Assembly (NCBI RefSeq): GCF_000231445.1
Contig: NZ_AGFR01000005.1
Span: 1 to 56,538 of the forward strand
DNA from: Commensalibacter intestini A911
GTDB taxonomy: Bacteria > Pseudomonadota > Alphaproteobacteria > Acetobacterales > Acetobacteraceae
Reading direction: 5' to 3'
Length of the DNA stretch: 56,538 bases
In this document: one piece after another, positions 8,580 through 17,435 of the stretch
Layout: the number at the start of each line of letters is the position of its first letter
How positions within the stretch are numbered: the stretch's first letter is position 1
Made by a program: the position numbers and the translations under genes
Notes under the pieces: generated by a model
The model's database searches: none
What the model saw: the letters and a program-made list of their open reading frames with translations, nothing else
Told to the model about the DNA's origin: nothing

Positions 8580-11218
8580 TAAAATCCACTCGCTGATTTT
8601 GTTGCATCCATCGCTCTTTGATAAGTAATGGAATCAACGGTTAAACTCGGGCTGCGACTGTTTGCCTTAATATCCATACCTTGCGGTTTACCCTTTATCT
8701 CAATTTCCAGCACGATTTTTTGTGGTTCTGACGGACTATTATTGATCTGTGGCAGTCCGATTGCAGGCATAGAAGGCATAGTAACACCCCCTCCACCATC
8801 AAGCTGCCCTAAACCTGAGTTGGCTGTAATAGGCGTTACAGAAGCAACATTTGACATATTAGGCATACTTGGCATGGTTGCTTGGACATTATTATTTGCA
8901 GCAATCCCTTGAGGAATAGCTTGATTAAATTGAAGCAACCCACCATTCGCTTGACCAAGATGGTTTTGAAAATTCATCATGGCTTTTGTTCCCTCAGCAG
9001 AGAAACCTGATAAATCTTTCCCTCCAGAAGCTAAGAACCGCTTAACGCCTTTGCTTCCCGGACCATCATGATAAGCACCATACGCAGCAATAGAGTTCCC
9101 TTGAACGATTTTAAGCATTTGTTGGTAATATTTAAGACCACCTAATACATTTTGATAAGGATCAAATTTATTAACCCCCATATCTTTTGCTGCTGCATTT
9201 GTAAGCTGAGTATATCCATAAGCAGAGGTCGTTTTATTGCCAACCATACGACCACCACTCTCGGTCATAATCAAAGCTTTCATCTGAGCTGGTGATACAA
9301 TACTTCCTTGAGTTGCCTGTTGAATGTAACCATTTAATGTATTATTAAAAACAGGACTTTGTCGCGCTGTTTGTTGTCCATTTTGAGAAACAGGAAATGG
9401 CACAACATTTGAAGCAACACTTGCCTTAGATGCAACAGGTGATGCTGGAACTCTGGTTGCTCGTTCGACCTTATCCGTCAATGAAGTAACAAGATTACTC
9501 ACTTGCCCAGTCATTTTATTAATTTGTTGATTAGTTCCGTTACTTCCGTCTTTTTCTTTACTTCCACCCGTAAACCAACTGCCAATCCAACCACCATTTT
9601 TAACAGATGTAGCACCATTATCATTTGCAGCAACGCTGGGCGTATAAAGCGCGGATGATGGTGGTTGTATCTGCATTGTATTCGATACAGCTTCCGCTTG
9701 TTGTTTGGTCAATCCTAAAGCACTACCGACTTTATCAACTGCAGAAGTGATCTTACTGACAATATCTCCGATATAATGAAAGGCATTATAAAATGCTTTT
9801 TGAATACCATCTAACATTCCACCAAAGAAATTCGTTAAAGGCTCCCAATTCTTTTGAATAAGAGATACCATCCCCATAAATGGCTTTAAAATAATTTCAA
9901 TCGCTTTAACCGATGTATCAAATATTGGTTTGACACCGCCCCATAATTTATCCCAATACGGCTTAAATGTATCCCAATGTTTATAAATATAAGCAGATAC
10001 CCCACCAATAATCACCCCAGCAGCAGCAACTCCCCAAGCTACAGGTCCCATTGCAGCCAATAGTGATAATGCTGCTGGGACAACCATTCTTCCAATAGTC
10101 ATCGCTAGAGTCGTAAACGGACTAATCATTGACATAACACTGCCAACGACTTTCATTCCCATAACACCAGCAACAACCCCTAAAACTGTTTTGAGACCAC
10201 CTATTTTATCAATATTTTCTTGGATCGTTTGCGTAAACTGTTTAACAGAATTCCAAACCTGTTGCGCTCCAGACGAAACTTGTTGCCAATTAATAGATTT
10301 TAGATAATTAGCAAATTGCTGAACATATCCTGCAATATTTTGACTGATCCATCTTCGATTGACCGCAATCCAACGGGCCATATTTTCTATAATTGGCGTT
10401 AAAACAGGTTGAACCGATTGTGCAAGCGAGTTTCCAAACCCCTCGACCGACATCATCATGCGAGTTTGTGCCATTCTTAACCGATTGGCTGCATTCGCCC
10501 CAGCCTCATTCATCACCCCATATTTAAGAGCATCTTGCCTATACCGCGCCATTCCAGCAGAACTTTCACGCAAGAAAGGCAACATTGCTTCACCAGCACC
10601 ACCTAAAGCAGCAACAGCTACTTTTGCTTGCGCAGCAGGATTTTTAATCCCTTGAATACGGTTGGCCAGATCCCCCAACACATCCTCAGCCTTACGAGCC
10701 GAACCGTCTGCATTATTAATAGCAATATGCATAGCATTCATATTCGCAAGAAATTCTGGATCTCGTCCGCCCCTTGCATTCCATATCTTATCCTGCAAAG
10801 AGGTCATGGACGAAGTTAGCGTTTCTGCAGAAACCCCAGCCAAGCGTGCGCCATTTTGCCAACCTTGCAGTCCTGAAACAGACATCCCCAATCGTTGAGA
10901 AGTCGATTGAAGATTGCTGCCAAAATTAGCCCAAGACGTTGCAAGGCGTGCCATTCCTGCAATCGTCACCGCACTGGTAATCGTTCCCAATACAGGGGCA
11001 ATCTGTCCCATCACTCTAAAAGTCGAGGTTGCAGAGGCTCTGACACGAGAAAATCCCTCATTCAATCGGTTCATGCCAGACAGTTGAGAAAAACGATCGA
11101 AAGAACGTTGCAAGTTTTTAACAGGAGCTTGCATCCGTTCCATATTCGCATTAACGCGTTGAAAAATCTTCGTCGCGTTATCAACCGCCGTTACAGATAC
11201 TGAAATAGGAGTGACCAT
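8579..11218 (-). CDS. tail tape measure protein with lytic transglycosylase domain
   Basis: The 879-residue protein has the profile of a tape measure: an N-terminal coiled-coil region, a hydrophobic and glycine-rich section around residues 340-420 with likely membrane-spanning helices, and low-complexity linkers. At about 620-750 is a soluble lytic transglycosylase (SLT/goose-type) domain with the catalytic-glutamate motif MTESGG (Glu near 652) and the AYGYTQLT and AYHDG motifs. Such domains help the tail tip cross peptidoglycan during DNA entry. The size predicts a tail of roughly 130 nm by the usual 0.15 nm per residue rule. Confidence 0.9.
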   Translation of the reverse strand: MVTPISVSVTAVDNATKIFQRVNANMERMQAPVKNLQRSFDRFSQLSGMNRLNEGFSRVRASATSTFRVMGQIAPVLGTITSAVTIAGMARLATSWANFGSNLQSTSQRLGMSVSGLQGWQNGARLAGVSAETLTSSMTSLQDKIWNARGGRDPEFLANMNAMHIAINNADGSARKAEDVLGDLANRIQGIKNPAAQAKVAVAALGGAGEAMLPFLRESSAGMARYRQDALKYGVMNEAGANAANRLRMAQTRMMMSVEGFGNSLAQSVQPVLTPIIENMARWIAVNRRWISQNIAGYVQQFANYLKSINWQQVSSGAQQVWNSVKQFTQTIQENIDKIGGLKTVLGVVAGVMGMKVVGSVMSMISPFTTLAMTIGRMVVPAALSLLAAMGPVAWGVAAAGVIIGGVSAYIYKHWDTFKPYWDKLWGGVKPIFDTSVKAIEIILKPFMGMVSLIQKNWEPLTNFFGGMLDGIQKAFYNAFHYIGDIVSKITSAVDKVGSALGLTKQQAEAVSNTMQIQPPSSALYTPSVAANDNGATSVKNGGWIGSWFTGGSKEKDGSNGTNQQINKMTGQVSNLVTSLTDKVERATRVPASPVASKASVASNVVPFPVSQNGQQTARQSPVFNNTLNGYIQQATQGSIVSPAQMKALIMTESGGRMVGNKTTSAYGYTQLTNAAAKDMGVNKFDPYQNVLGGLKYYQQMLKIVQGNSIAAYGAYHDGPGSKGVKRFLASGGKDLSGFSAEGTKAMMNFQNHLGQANGGLLQFNQAIPQGIAANNNVQATMPSMPNMSNVASVTPITANSGLGQLDGGGGVTMPSMPAIGLPQINNSPSEPQKIVLEIEIKGKPQGMDIKANSRSPSLTVDSITYQRAMDATKSASGF

Positions 11219-11221
11219 ATG

Positions 11222-11488
11222 TTATCTCTGTGCTGCTTTTTCGGCCTCTACCCCTTCAATGGTTGCCTTGTGCGCTTCCAAAAATTGGGACCAGGTCATT
11301 TCATCAATGACTTGAGGGGGCCATTTATATAAATAGATTAATTGACGACATAATTTTAACCATTGTGGCCATTGATCTGGCTGATAATTAAAATCAGGTT
11401 GTTTTGTAAAATCTCTATAAAATCTTCTAAAATTATAATCTAGTTGGTAAGTAAGTCTTTCCCAACCTTTTGAATATCGGGAAAAAAA
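11222..11488 (-). CDS. tail assembly chaperone extension reached by -1 frameshift (Mu gp42-like)
   Basis: The -1 frame relative to the gp41-like gene is open from the seven-T run (read leftward, 11488-11482) to TAA at 11224-11222, adding about 87 residues. Its content, including FYRDFTKQPDF, WPQWLKL and MTWSQFLEAH, looks coding and has no good start codon of its own. The slippery sequence is T TTT TTT in the correct phase. The fused product gp41-42 is the classical long form of the tail assembly chaperone. The extension ends three bases before the tape measure start, as in other phages. Confidence 0.75.
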   Translation of the reverse strand, partial: FFSRYSKGWERLTYQLDYNFRRFYRDFTKQPDFNYQPDQWPQWLKLCRQLIYLYKWPPQVIDEMTWSQFLEAHKATIEGVEAEKAAQR

Positions 11489-12030
11489 CGCATTAAATAA
11501 TTCGTCGCTTTCGTAAAATCACTAATTGGTAATTTTAAAATTGTAGGTAGTTTTTGTTCTGTAACCTGTGTTAATAAGGATGCTTGAAATTCCAACCCAC
11601 CAACAATTCCTTGTCCATGAGCATCAATTTTTTTCATTGCTTCCTTACGCTGTTTAACCGTTGGCTCTTTTAAATCAAGCGATGCAATTTGACTACCATC
11701 TGATAATTGCAATGGTGAAGCAAGAGGCATTTCCCATTGGTCATCGCATATTTCGTCGTCATTTTGTGTTTGAAACGTTGTTAAATACTCAATCGCCTCA
11801 TCTAAAATACGCGTAGGAAATGCTTCTAAAGCATTAATCGCTACTCCAGAAACACTAGATACAAGCGCGATCTGTGCATCATATGCACAAACGGTCGTTC
11901 CTTTTTCCCCAGCATTTTTATATGAGGTAATTAGTTCATTCACAATCGGCTCACGAAGCGTCAATTCACGATAAATTTCATTACCAACAGTAATTTCTTG
12001 TTTTAATGAGATCGTTTTTGTTGGTTCCAT
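11440..12030 (-). CDS. tail assembly chaperone, short form (Mu gp41-like)
   Basis: A 196-residue acidic protein with the gp41 family opening (ISLKQEITVGNEIYRELTLREP) found between tube and tape measure genes in contractile-tail phages. Near its C terminus it carries CGT TTT TTT CCC, a T TTT TTT slippery heptamer at 11488-11482. Most ribosomes stop at 11440 and a fraction shifts back to make the longer form. It shares one base with the tube gene stop. Confidence 0.85.
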   Translation of the reverse strand: MEPTKTISLKQEITVGNEIYRELTLREPIVNELITSYKNAGEKGTTVCAYDAQIALVSSVSGVAINALEAFPTRILDEAIEYLTTFQTQNDDEICDDQWEMPLASPLQLSDGSQIASLDLKEPTVKQRKEAMKKIDAHGQGIVGGLEFQASLLTQVTEQKLPTILKLPISDFTKATNYLMRFFPDIQKVGKDLLTN

Positions 12031-12401
12031 TACGCAATATCCTCTACCACATCATCCCCTTCGAATTTAACTTCATAAGTCCCTTCTTGAGTATTCAATT
12101 CTGGTTGTTCAACCAACCACATTTCATTGCCTGTTACCACTTTACCTGTAGCCAAACGCACAATAATCGTTGCCGTTTCTTTGCCCATCATTTCTAAAAT
12201 TGGCTTGTCTTTACGATCAATTAATGTTGCTGAAATAGATCCTTGTGTTGGCATTTTTGTAAATCCAGCAACACCCGTTTGCGCTACTGATGTTTCACGT
12301 TTAAATCCATTCGTTGTGAATTTAATATCCTTGGCATTCCAAACCTCACCATCAATAGTAAGGGTTCCATAACCACCTATCACTCCTTGTGTTGAAGCCA
12401 T
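12030..12401 (-). CDS. phage tail tube protein (Mu gp40-like)
   Basis: About 123 residues starting MASTQGVIGGYGTLTIDG, the recognisable opening of the Mu-type tube protein, with the usual single beta-barrel length. The ATG at 12401 is chosen because AAAGGA lies eight bases upstream; the longer frame to 12428 would run into the sheath gene without a binding site. It follows the sheath gene directly, as expected for the two main tail proteins. Confidence 0.85.
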   Translation of the reverse strand: MASTQGVIGGYGTLTIDGEVWNAKDIKFTTNGFKRETSVAQTGVAGFTKMPTQGSISATLIDRKDKPILEMMGKETATIIVRLATGKVVTGNEMWLVEQPELNTQEGTYEVKFEGDDVVEDIA

Positions 12402-12406
12402 TTTGA

Positions 12407-13885
12407 CTATCCTTTTGTAAACTGACAATTCCCAGCAATAACAAAAAGCTGGTCTGAAAAACGATATGGCATTAACAGTTTAACTGTGCCTTTGCCTATA
12501 TTCTCGGCTTTTAACTCCGCAGCAAACCCTTCAGCATCTTGCACCCATAAGTTGTTTGCTTGGGTTCGGTACCGTGCAATACAAGTTTTGCCAATTAACT
12601 CTGCTGTTGTTGCTTGCTGTCCTGCTGTAATTTTTGCTCCATCCCTTAACAGCACACACCGGGGAAACTGTGATGCCAAATATTGCTTCATATCTTGCAA
12701 TGCAAAACTGGCCGTTAAAATAGTTTCAATATTGAGATAACTATTATCTTCCTCACCATAATTATTGCGTTTATAGGTGGTGATCAGGCGTTCAATGGTT
12801 ACGTCATTATTATCATTCACAACAAAAGTTGAAATTCCATCATAAAGCAGAGAATTGCGTTGACTAAAAATAAAAATGCCTAAATCACTAGGAGGCATTA
12901 CTTTTAAAACTAATCCTGTGATGGGAATAGCTGGATTATCCCGCATACTCACTGCTACATGAGCACCAACTTGTGCAGCCCAAATCATCGGATGGGTGGG
13001 GCTATCTGATGTAGCCATCACCGTCATGTGTTGATCATTCAGCTGATCACCAATAACCGTTACCTCACCATATGAACCTGCAATCGCTGTAATGCTATGT
13101 CCATATAATTGATCTGTAATTTTCCATCTGCCAGATTGATCATCTAGAAATTCAGTAAACACAGATAAAGATTGCATATCTGTAAAAGGATGAATGAACA
13201 AATCAAATTGACGGCTTCCTAAAGTGGACAACAAAGATACTAAATTCGTTGGATATCCAATTCCATTTTGCATTGAAGAAATTTGTACACTTAAACCATT
13301 AGGAAGTGTTTGACCTGAAATCTCACCAAGTAAATTTAAATTCAATGCAATATCATTACCATATTGCCCGATATTCTTTGCGGTAAAGATGATTTTTGAA
13401 TCTTGTGCTGTGGCTTCTACAGGAAGATGAATATAAGCATTCACTTTATCGGCTAGGTTACCCGCAATATCATTAGACAATTCATCTTTATTAACAAAAA
13501 GCTCTATTAACTTATCGCCAATATATAAAGAGATTTTACCACTTTGCGTTGTCACCCCATTGAACTCTATAGATCCTGTGGCTTTTGAACCACTGGGATC
13601 TGATAGAGGTAATATCCACAACTCTCCACTAGAATCAATTTTACGATAGGCTTCGACCATTAAGGCAATTTGTGAACCTGCTCCATATAATCCTTGTGTA
13701 GAGGTCACCCCTGCGCAATTAACCGCAATATCAGGCTGTCCAGTGCCTGTCGTTAACATTTGTCCAATTAATAAAACTCTGCGTCTGGTTGTTGCCGTAT
13801 TGGCTTTGGACGCATCAAGGGCAAAATAAACTCCAGGCACGCGATTATCACTGGAATAGCCAGAAATAGAAATTGTATCAACCAT
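12407..13885 (-). CDS. contractile tail sheath protein (Mu gp39-like)
   Basis: The 492-residue protein has sheath family marks: the opening with RVPGVYFALDASKANTA, a long middle domain, and a C-terminal part with LLMPYRFSDQLFVIAG just before the end. Length agrees with Mu gpL-type sheaths. It overlaps the DUF2635 gene by eight bases and precedes the tube gene. The presence of sheath, tube and full baseplate genes means a myovirus-type contractile tail. Confidence 0.9.
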   Translation of the reverse strand: MVDTISISGYSSDNRVPGVYFALDASKANTATTRRRVLLIGQMLTTGTGQPDIAVNCAGVTSTQGLYGAGSQIALMVEAYRKIDSSGELWILPLSDPSGSKATGSIEFNGVTTQSGKISLYIGDKLIELFVNKDELSNDIAGNLADKVNAYIHLPVEATAQDSKIIFTAKNIGQYGNDIALNLNLLGEISGQTLPNGLSVQISSMQNGIGYPTNLVSLLSTLGSRQFDLFIHPFTDMQSLSVFTEFLDDQSGRWKITDQLYGHSITAIAGSYGEVTVIGDQLNDQHMTVMATSDSPTHPMIWAAQVGAHVAVSMRDNPAIPITGLVLKVMPPSDLGIFIFSQRNSLLYDGISTFVVNDNNDVTIERLITTYKRNNYGEEDNSYLNIETILTASFALQDMKQYLASQFPRCVLLRDGAKITAGQQATTAELIGKTCIARYRTQANNLWVQDAEGFAAELKAENIGKGTVKLLMPYRFSDQLFVIAGNCQFTKG

Positions 13886-14084
13886 CCTTATTTTCCTTTT
13901 TTCCTGATTTAGACGCCTGTTGCACTTTTAAAATAGTCGCAGGCGTATCTTGAATAACCACATCGCCCGTAATGATTAATCGGTTCCAATACAAATCATT
14001 TGGAACATTTTCACCTTGCTCTGACAAAAGACGCGTGGTATTAGGCCAACGAACCTTTCGCCCATGTGCTGGTTTTACAAACAT
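13878..14084 (-). CDS. Mu gp38-like DUF2635 protein
   Basis: A 68-residue protein that begins MFVKPAHGRKVRWPNT, the highly recognisable DUF2635 opening of Mu gp38. These small proteins lie just before the sheath gene in Mu-type tails; their exact function is unknown. It overlaps the sheath start by eight bases. Confidence 0.85.
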   Translation of the reverse strand: MFVKPAHGRKVRWPNTTRLLSEQGENVPNDLYWNRLIITGDVVIQDTPATILKVQQASKSGKKENKDG

Positions 14085-14105
14085 ATTTTATTTTCTCTTT
14101 ATAAC

Positions 14106-14591
14106 TTAAATGGTTTGACCTGATATATGCGTCAATTCAGGGCCTACTGGATGATAGTTTTCATGATATTCACATGTCATGACGAACCGAATCTCTGCAA
14201 TTGGTTTGCTCGTATCCGCATTAAAAATAACATCTGTATCAAAAGAAGAAATACGCTCAACCAGCTGTTGAAACTCATAATCACACATAATGGCGTCTTC
14301 TAATTGATAGAGAATATCATCAAGCTGTAGCGTCCCATCTTCAGTATGCACAAAACTACAAAAATATTGAATCACCAACGTGGCCGTGCGTTTAAAAACA
14401 GGCGTACCAACAGTTATAGCTTCTGCTCTATCCGCTGGAGATGACACATAAATACAAGGTAATCGATCTTGAGGAACACGAATGGGGAAATTTGCAAAAA
14501 CTTTTCCATCTTCTAAAAGTTTTGTTTTTCGAATGATTTCTACCAGCTTATCTCGCAAGATCGCTCTGTATAACCTTTTACTGGGTTGCAT
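14106..14591 (-). CDS. tail terminator / Mu gp37-like protein
   Basis: The 161-residue protein sits between the head-joining gene and the Mu gp38-like gene. The alpha/beta layout, with an N-terminal helix followed by strands around RLPCIYVSSPADRAEA and a C-terminal strand region ending VMTCEYHENY, fits the tail terminator fold of Mu gp37 and lambda gpU. It would cap the growing tail and contact the head. Assignment rests on position and overall pattern. Confidence 0.65.
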   Translation of the reverse strand: MQPSKRLYRAILRDKLVEIIRKTKLLEDGKVFANFPIRVPQDRLPCIYVSSPADRAEAITVGTPVFKRTATLVIQYFCSFVHTEDGTLQLDDILYQLEDAIMCDYEFQQLVERISSFDTDVIFNADTSKPIAEIRFVMTCEYHENYHPVGPELTHISGQTI

Positions 14592-14924
14592 TTAAATCTC
14601 CGCATTATTCAAAACCAAATGCGCCCCACCTTGACCGTCCTTTTGCACTTCTTGGACAGAATAATCTGTTCCATTAAAAGTCACCTTATCATCCATATCA
14701 GGTTCAATCACGAAATCACCCAAAGAAACCCCGATAACAGTGCGAGAAGCCATAACCCCACTGCCCCCAGCATCCATTCCTGACATCGGATCATGCTGAA
14801 GAGTAACCTCATCAAATACCGCTTTTATCTCTACCGTTTGCCCTGATTGATGTTGATAAATCACAGGTTTCCCAAAACTTTCTATACAAGGTTTGAGGGC
14901 TAATGTTTCAAAATCAATCGACAT
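14592..14924 (-). CDS. head-tail joining protein (lambda FII-like)
   Basis: About 110 residues from the ATG at 14924, which follows an AGGT site and overlaps the upstream gene by 11 bases. The longer frame to 14960 has no better site. The small beta-rich protein with VTFNGTDYSVQEVQKDGQG near its C terminus resembles the lambda FII / phage ATP-binding-sugar-transporter-like family that completes the head for tail attachment. Position between capsid and tail terminator genes agrees. Confidence 0.65.
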   Translation of the reverse strand: MSIDFETLALKPCIESFGKPVIYQHQSGQTVEIKAVFDEVTLQHDPMSGMDAGGSGVMASRTVIGVSLGDFVIEPDMDDKVTFNGTDYSVQEVQKDGQGGAHLVLNNAEI

Positions 14925-15300
14925 CACTACCTGCTTTGGGATTATGCGTTTTAGGCACAATAATCCCCCCTACGGGTAACATACTTCCTGCCACTGCATA
15001 ATAATTCTTAATTAAACGATCAGCATCTTTGGTTGGTAAATCAAGCGTTGTGCCCCCTTTATACTCAATGCCATTATGACGTAATGTCCGAAGACTCAAA
15101 AGCGTCACTGTTGTTTTACCAGTTGATACAAAAGGAGCAGAAGGTTGATTACCATTCTGCTCTTTTGAATTATCATCTGAGGTTAGATCTGACTGAGGCT
15201 GTTCCTCTGATTTGCTTTTTGTCAGATCATTGTCTTCCAAAGGTGTGACAGGTTCTTTTTCTAACTCTGTCACGTCAGATGTTTGTGAATTTTTAGCCAT
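14914..15300 (-). CDS. hypothetical phage head-region protein
   Basis: About 128 residues from the ATG at 15300, placed after AAGGAT; it overlaps the capsid gene end by eight bases. The first half is an acidic, Ser/Gln/Asn-rich tail of low complexity. The second half (about 65-105) is a compact domain with HNGIEYKGGTTLDLPTKDA and a proline/glycine ending, like the small domains seen after capsid genes in alphaproteobacterial phages. Probably a head completion or decoration-type protein; function unproven. Confidence 0.65.
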   Translation of the reverse strand: MAKNSQTSDVTELEKEPVTPLEDNDLTKSKSEEQPQSDLTSDDNSKEQNGNQPSAPFVSTGKTTVTLLSLRTLRHNGIEYKGGTTLDLPTKDADRLIKNYYAVAGSMLPVGGIIVPKTHNPKAGSDVD

Positions 15301-16369
15301 TTTCATATCCTTGTGCAACATGAACAACAAAACTTGCATCAATCCGTGCTGGAAACACTAACGGAGCAGATTGCAACATAATATGTAATAAAGCAGGGTC
15401 ATCAGGTACCCACATTTTAGGAACATACGCAACGGATTGATAACCAACGTTACCATCCATAATCACGCCATAAGCCCGAATACCTCTAAGTTCATCTTCT
15501 GAAACCCCAATCACTAAACCATCAGGAATCATTGGACGTTCAACATTATCATCATCCACATACCAATCATTATACATCCAGACACGATAAGTTCCCCAAT
15601 ACCCCATCATCATTGCCCCAGCAGCAGCTTGTGGACCGAGATGAACATTGGCATCATTATTATTGCGAATGGCTGAGTTTAAGAAGATCTGCTGCACATC
15701 TTGGTGCTTTATAAAAGCATCATAAGCAGATTTTGTGAAAATTAAATCCGTAACCTGCGCCCCAGATACATTCAGCGTTCTAATAACCAAATCTCTGATT
15801 TCTTTGGTTGGATTAGCCGTTGAATTAGGATCATCCCACATATCTGTTCCAGAAAGAACAATATTAAGTTCAGATGAACGGTTAAAATTGATAATGGTTT
15901 CTGGAAATCCATTCCCTTTGATGACTAAATACCCATTAACTAAACATTGTGCAGCCATCCATTCCTGACGACGTTGCAACATATCTAGCTGATCTTTGAT
16001 TTCCAAGGCAATATTAGCATCATATCGTTGTCTAGGGGTCATTTGGTTACCCCCAATTTGCTCCCCAATTGCACGCATAACAGGTTTATGCATATCTGGA
16101 ATACGTTTATCTTTGATATAAGGTGGCTTAAAGGTTTTGGTTTGAATCGCTCTTGTTTCAACCAATTTTCCTTCATGTAAAGGAGAACAAAAAGGAGCCA
16201 TACGCCGTTTACCAACATCGATATCAATAGCAACTTCTGCTGTGGTAGATAGGAGCTCTCGTTTAAAAAAACCATCCAACAAAAAAGACTGTGAAGCTTT
16301 TAAATTAGGCACCACATCAATCAACGTCATCGTTGAATAAATTGGAAAATCAGTTTGTGTTTCTGACAT
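15293..16369 (-). CDS. major capsid protein (lambda gpE family)
   Basis: The 358-residue protein is a lambda E-type capsid protein. Seen are the family opening with a FFKRELLSTTAEVAIDI strand, the GKRRMAPFCSPLHEGK segment, and a C-terminal part with LRGIRAYGVIMDG and APLVFPARIDASFV. Length agrees with lambda gpE (341). It follows the decoration protein gene, as in lambda. Confidence 0.9.
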   Translation of the reverse strand: MSETQTDFPIYSTMTLIDVVPNLKASQSFLLDGFFKRELLSTTAEVAIDIDVGKRRMAPFCSPLHEGKLVETRAIQTKTFKPPYIKDKRIPDMHKPVMRAIGEQIGGNQMTPRQRYDANIALEIKDQLDMLQRRQEWMAAQCLVNGYLVIKGNGFPETIINFNRSSELNIVLSGTDMWDDPNSTANPTKEIRDLVIRTLNVSGAQVTDLIFTKSAYDAFIKHQDVQQIFLNSAIRNNNDANVHLGPQAAAGAMMMGYWGTYRVWMYNDWYVDDDNVERPMIPDGLVIGVSEDELRGIRAYGVIMDGNVGYQSVAYVPKMWVPDDPALLHIMLQSAPLVFPARIDASFVVHVAQGYENG

Positions 16370-16389
16370 TTATTATACTCTGTTAAAAT

Positions 16390-16800
16390 TTAAGTTGGGT
16401 TATCAGCATTGACAACATCTTGGAAAAAGAGTGCCAAAGGTCGTGCTGCATCACGTAATGTTTCTAACGTCCAAGAGTCATCCATAATGATTCGATTGGC
16501 ATTAAACTCACCTGTAAAATAACCACCAGCCCCAGAAACATCACCAGAACCTGTATCGTAAGTATCCACCAACACAATCAGTGATTTTTCAGATCCATCC
16601 GTTGCTGTAGCTTTTGACACCACATAAACACCCGTTTTATCTTTACCAAGGATCGTCCCACGTCTTAAAATACCCTGGTTCCCTTTTAACGTGATATTTT
16701 GTGGAACAGGTTGTAACTCCCCTGCAATTAAATTATCTTGGCGATAGCTAACATCTCTGTTCCCAAAAATTTGCGCTGTGCCACCCCAAAATGTTGTCAT
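16390..16800 (-). CDS. head decoration protein (lambda gpD family)
   Basis: A 136-residue protein with the gpD fold pattern: an early polar N-terminal arm, then GNQGILRRGTILGKDKTGVY, and a C-terminal region with GEFNANRI and LRDAARPLALFF. In lambda, trimers of D stabilise the expanded capsid. It overlaps the scaffold-like gene by four bases and precedes the capsid gene, the lambda order. Confidence 0.88.
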   Translation of the reverse strand: MTTFWGGTAQIFGNRDVSYRQDNLIAGELQPVPQNITLKGNQGILRRGTILGKDKTGVYVVSKATATDGSEKSLIVLVDTYDTGSGDVSGAGGYFTGEFNANRIIMDDSWTLETLRDAARPLALFFQDVVNADNPT

Positions 16801-17432
16801 AATTGTATATCCTTTTTCACTGAACCCGTTACTTTGCCTGCATTTAAAATACTGGCAGCAGCAGCTTTGATTGGATTAAGATGTTGATTTGTCTGAGGCT
16901 TGCCGATACTGACCGTTTGACGACTTCGCATCATTTTTTGATCATAAGCTGATACTTTAGAAGATCTGCCTGTGGAGTTTGATTGGGCAATACTCCCCGA
17001 TTTTAATACGCGTATTGCCTGACTGCAGGGCATATTCGTGCCAAAAGCCAATTCTGCCGCCAATGGCAAATTATTTGCTGCTTCTTTACAGCCAAAAATC
17101 GCTGCACAACGCCCACGCTCTCTTGCCCTTGCTTGGGCTGTGGTATCATCGTCTTCATCCTCAGCATCGGTTTCATCATCCCCATCCTCTGCGTCTGGAT
17201 CAGGATCATCATTAGCATTAGGATCATTTGGATCATCTTCTGCTTTTTTAGACTTAGCCTTTTTGCTTTTTGCCCTACTATTTTGCTCTTCAGGATCATC
17301 TGGATCTTGACCATCATCTCCAGCATTATTATCTGGATCGTTATTTTCTGCTGTTTGATCGTTTGGATCTGGTTCCTCAGCTCGCGCACGCAAACCAACC
17401 AAATGTGCAAAACGATTAAATGCCTTACTCAT
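16797..17432 (-). CDS. acidic scaffold-like head protein
   Basis: The 211-residue protein has a long Asp/Glu/Asn/Pro-rich stretch (about 15-105) with repeated DPNDPN-like units, then a basic helical section (TAQARARERGRCAAIFGC) and an alanine-rich domain. The second part matches what is often the C-terminal end of the phage S49 head protease in alphaproteobacteria, here a separate gene. By position (after the protease, before decoration protein) and composition it is probably the Nu3-like scaffold. The acidic repeats also give a long antisense ORF that is only a shadow. Confidence 0.7.
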   Translation of the reverse strand: MSKAFNRFAHLVGLRARAEEPDPNDQTAENNDPDNNAGDDGQDPDDPEEQNSRAKSKKAKSKKAEDDPNDPNANDDPDPDAEDGDDETDAEDEDDDTTAQARARERGRCAAIFGCKEAANNLPLAAELAFGTNMPCSQAIRVLKSGSIAQSNSTGRSSKVSAYDQKMMRSRQTVSIGKPQTNQHLNPIKAAAASILNAGKVTGSVKKDIQL

Positions 17433-17435
17433 TCT

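Noticed and set aside
10458-11203. Several plus-strand ORFs of 60-100 residues inside the tape measure gene
   Set aside because: Shadows of the GC-richer coding frame on the other strand; Cys/Arg-rich and without starts signals.
17003-17410. Long alternative-frame ORFs on both strands over the acidic head protein
   Set aside because: They come from GAT/CAT-rich repeats of the Asp/Asn-rich coding frame and have no ribosome site or sensible composition.
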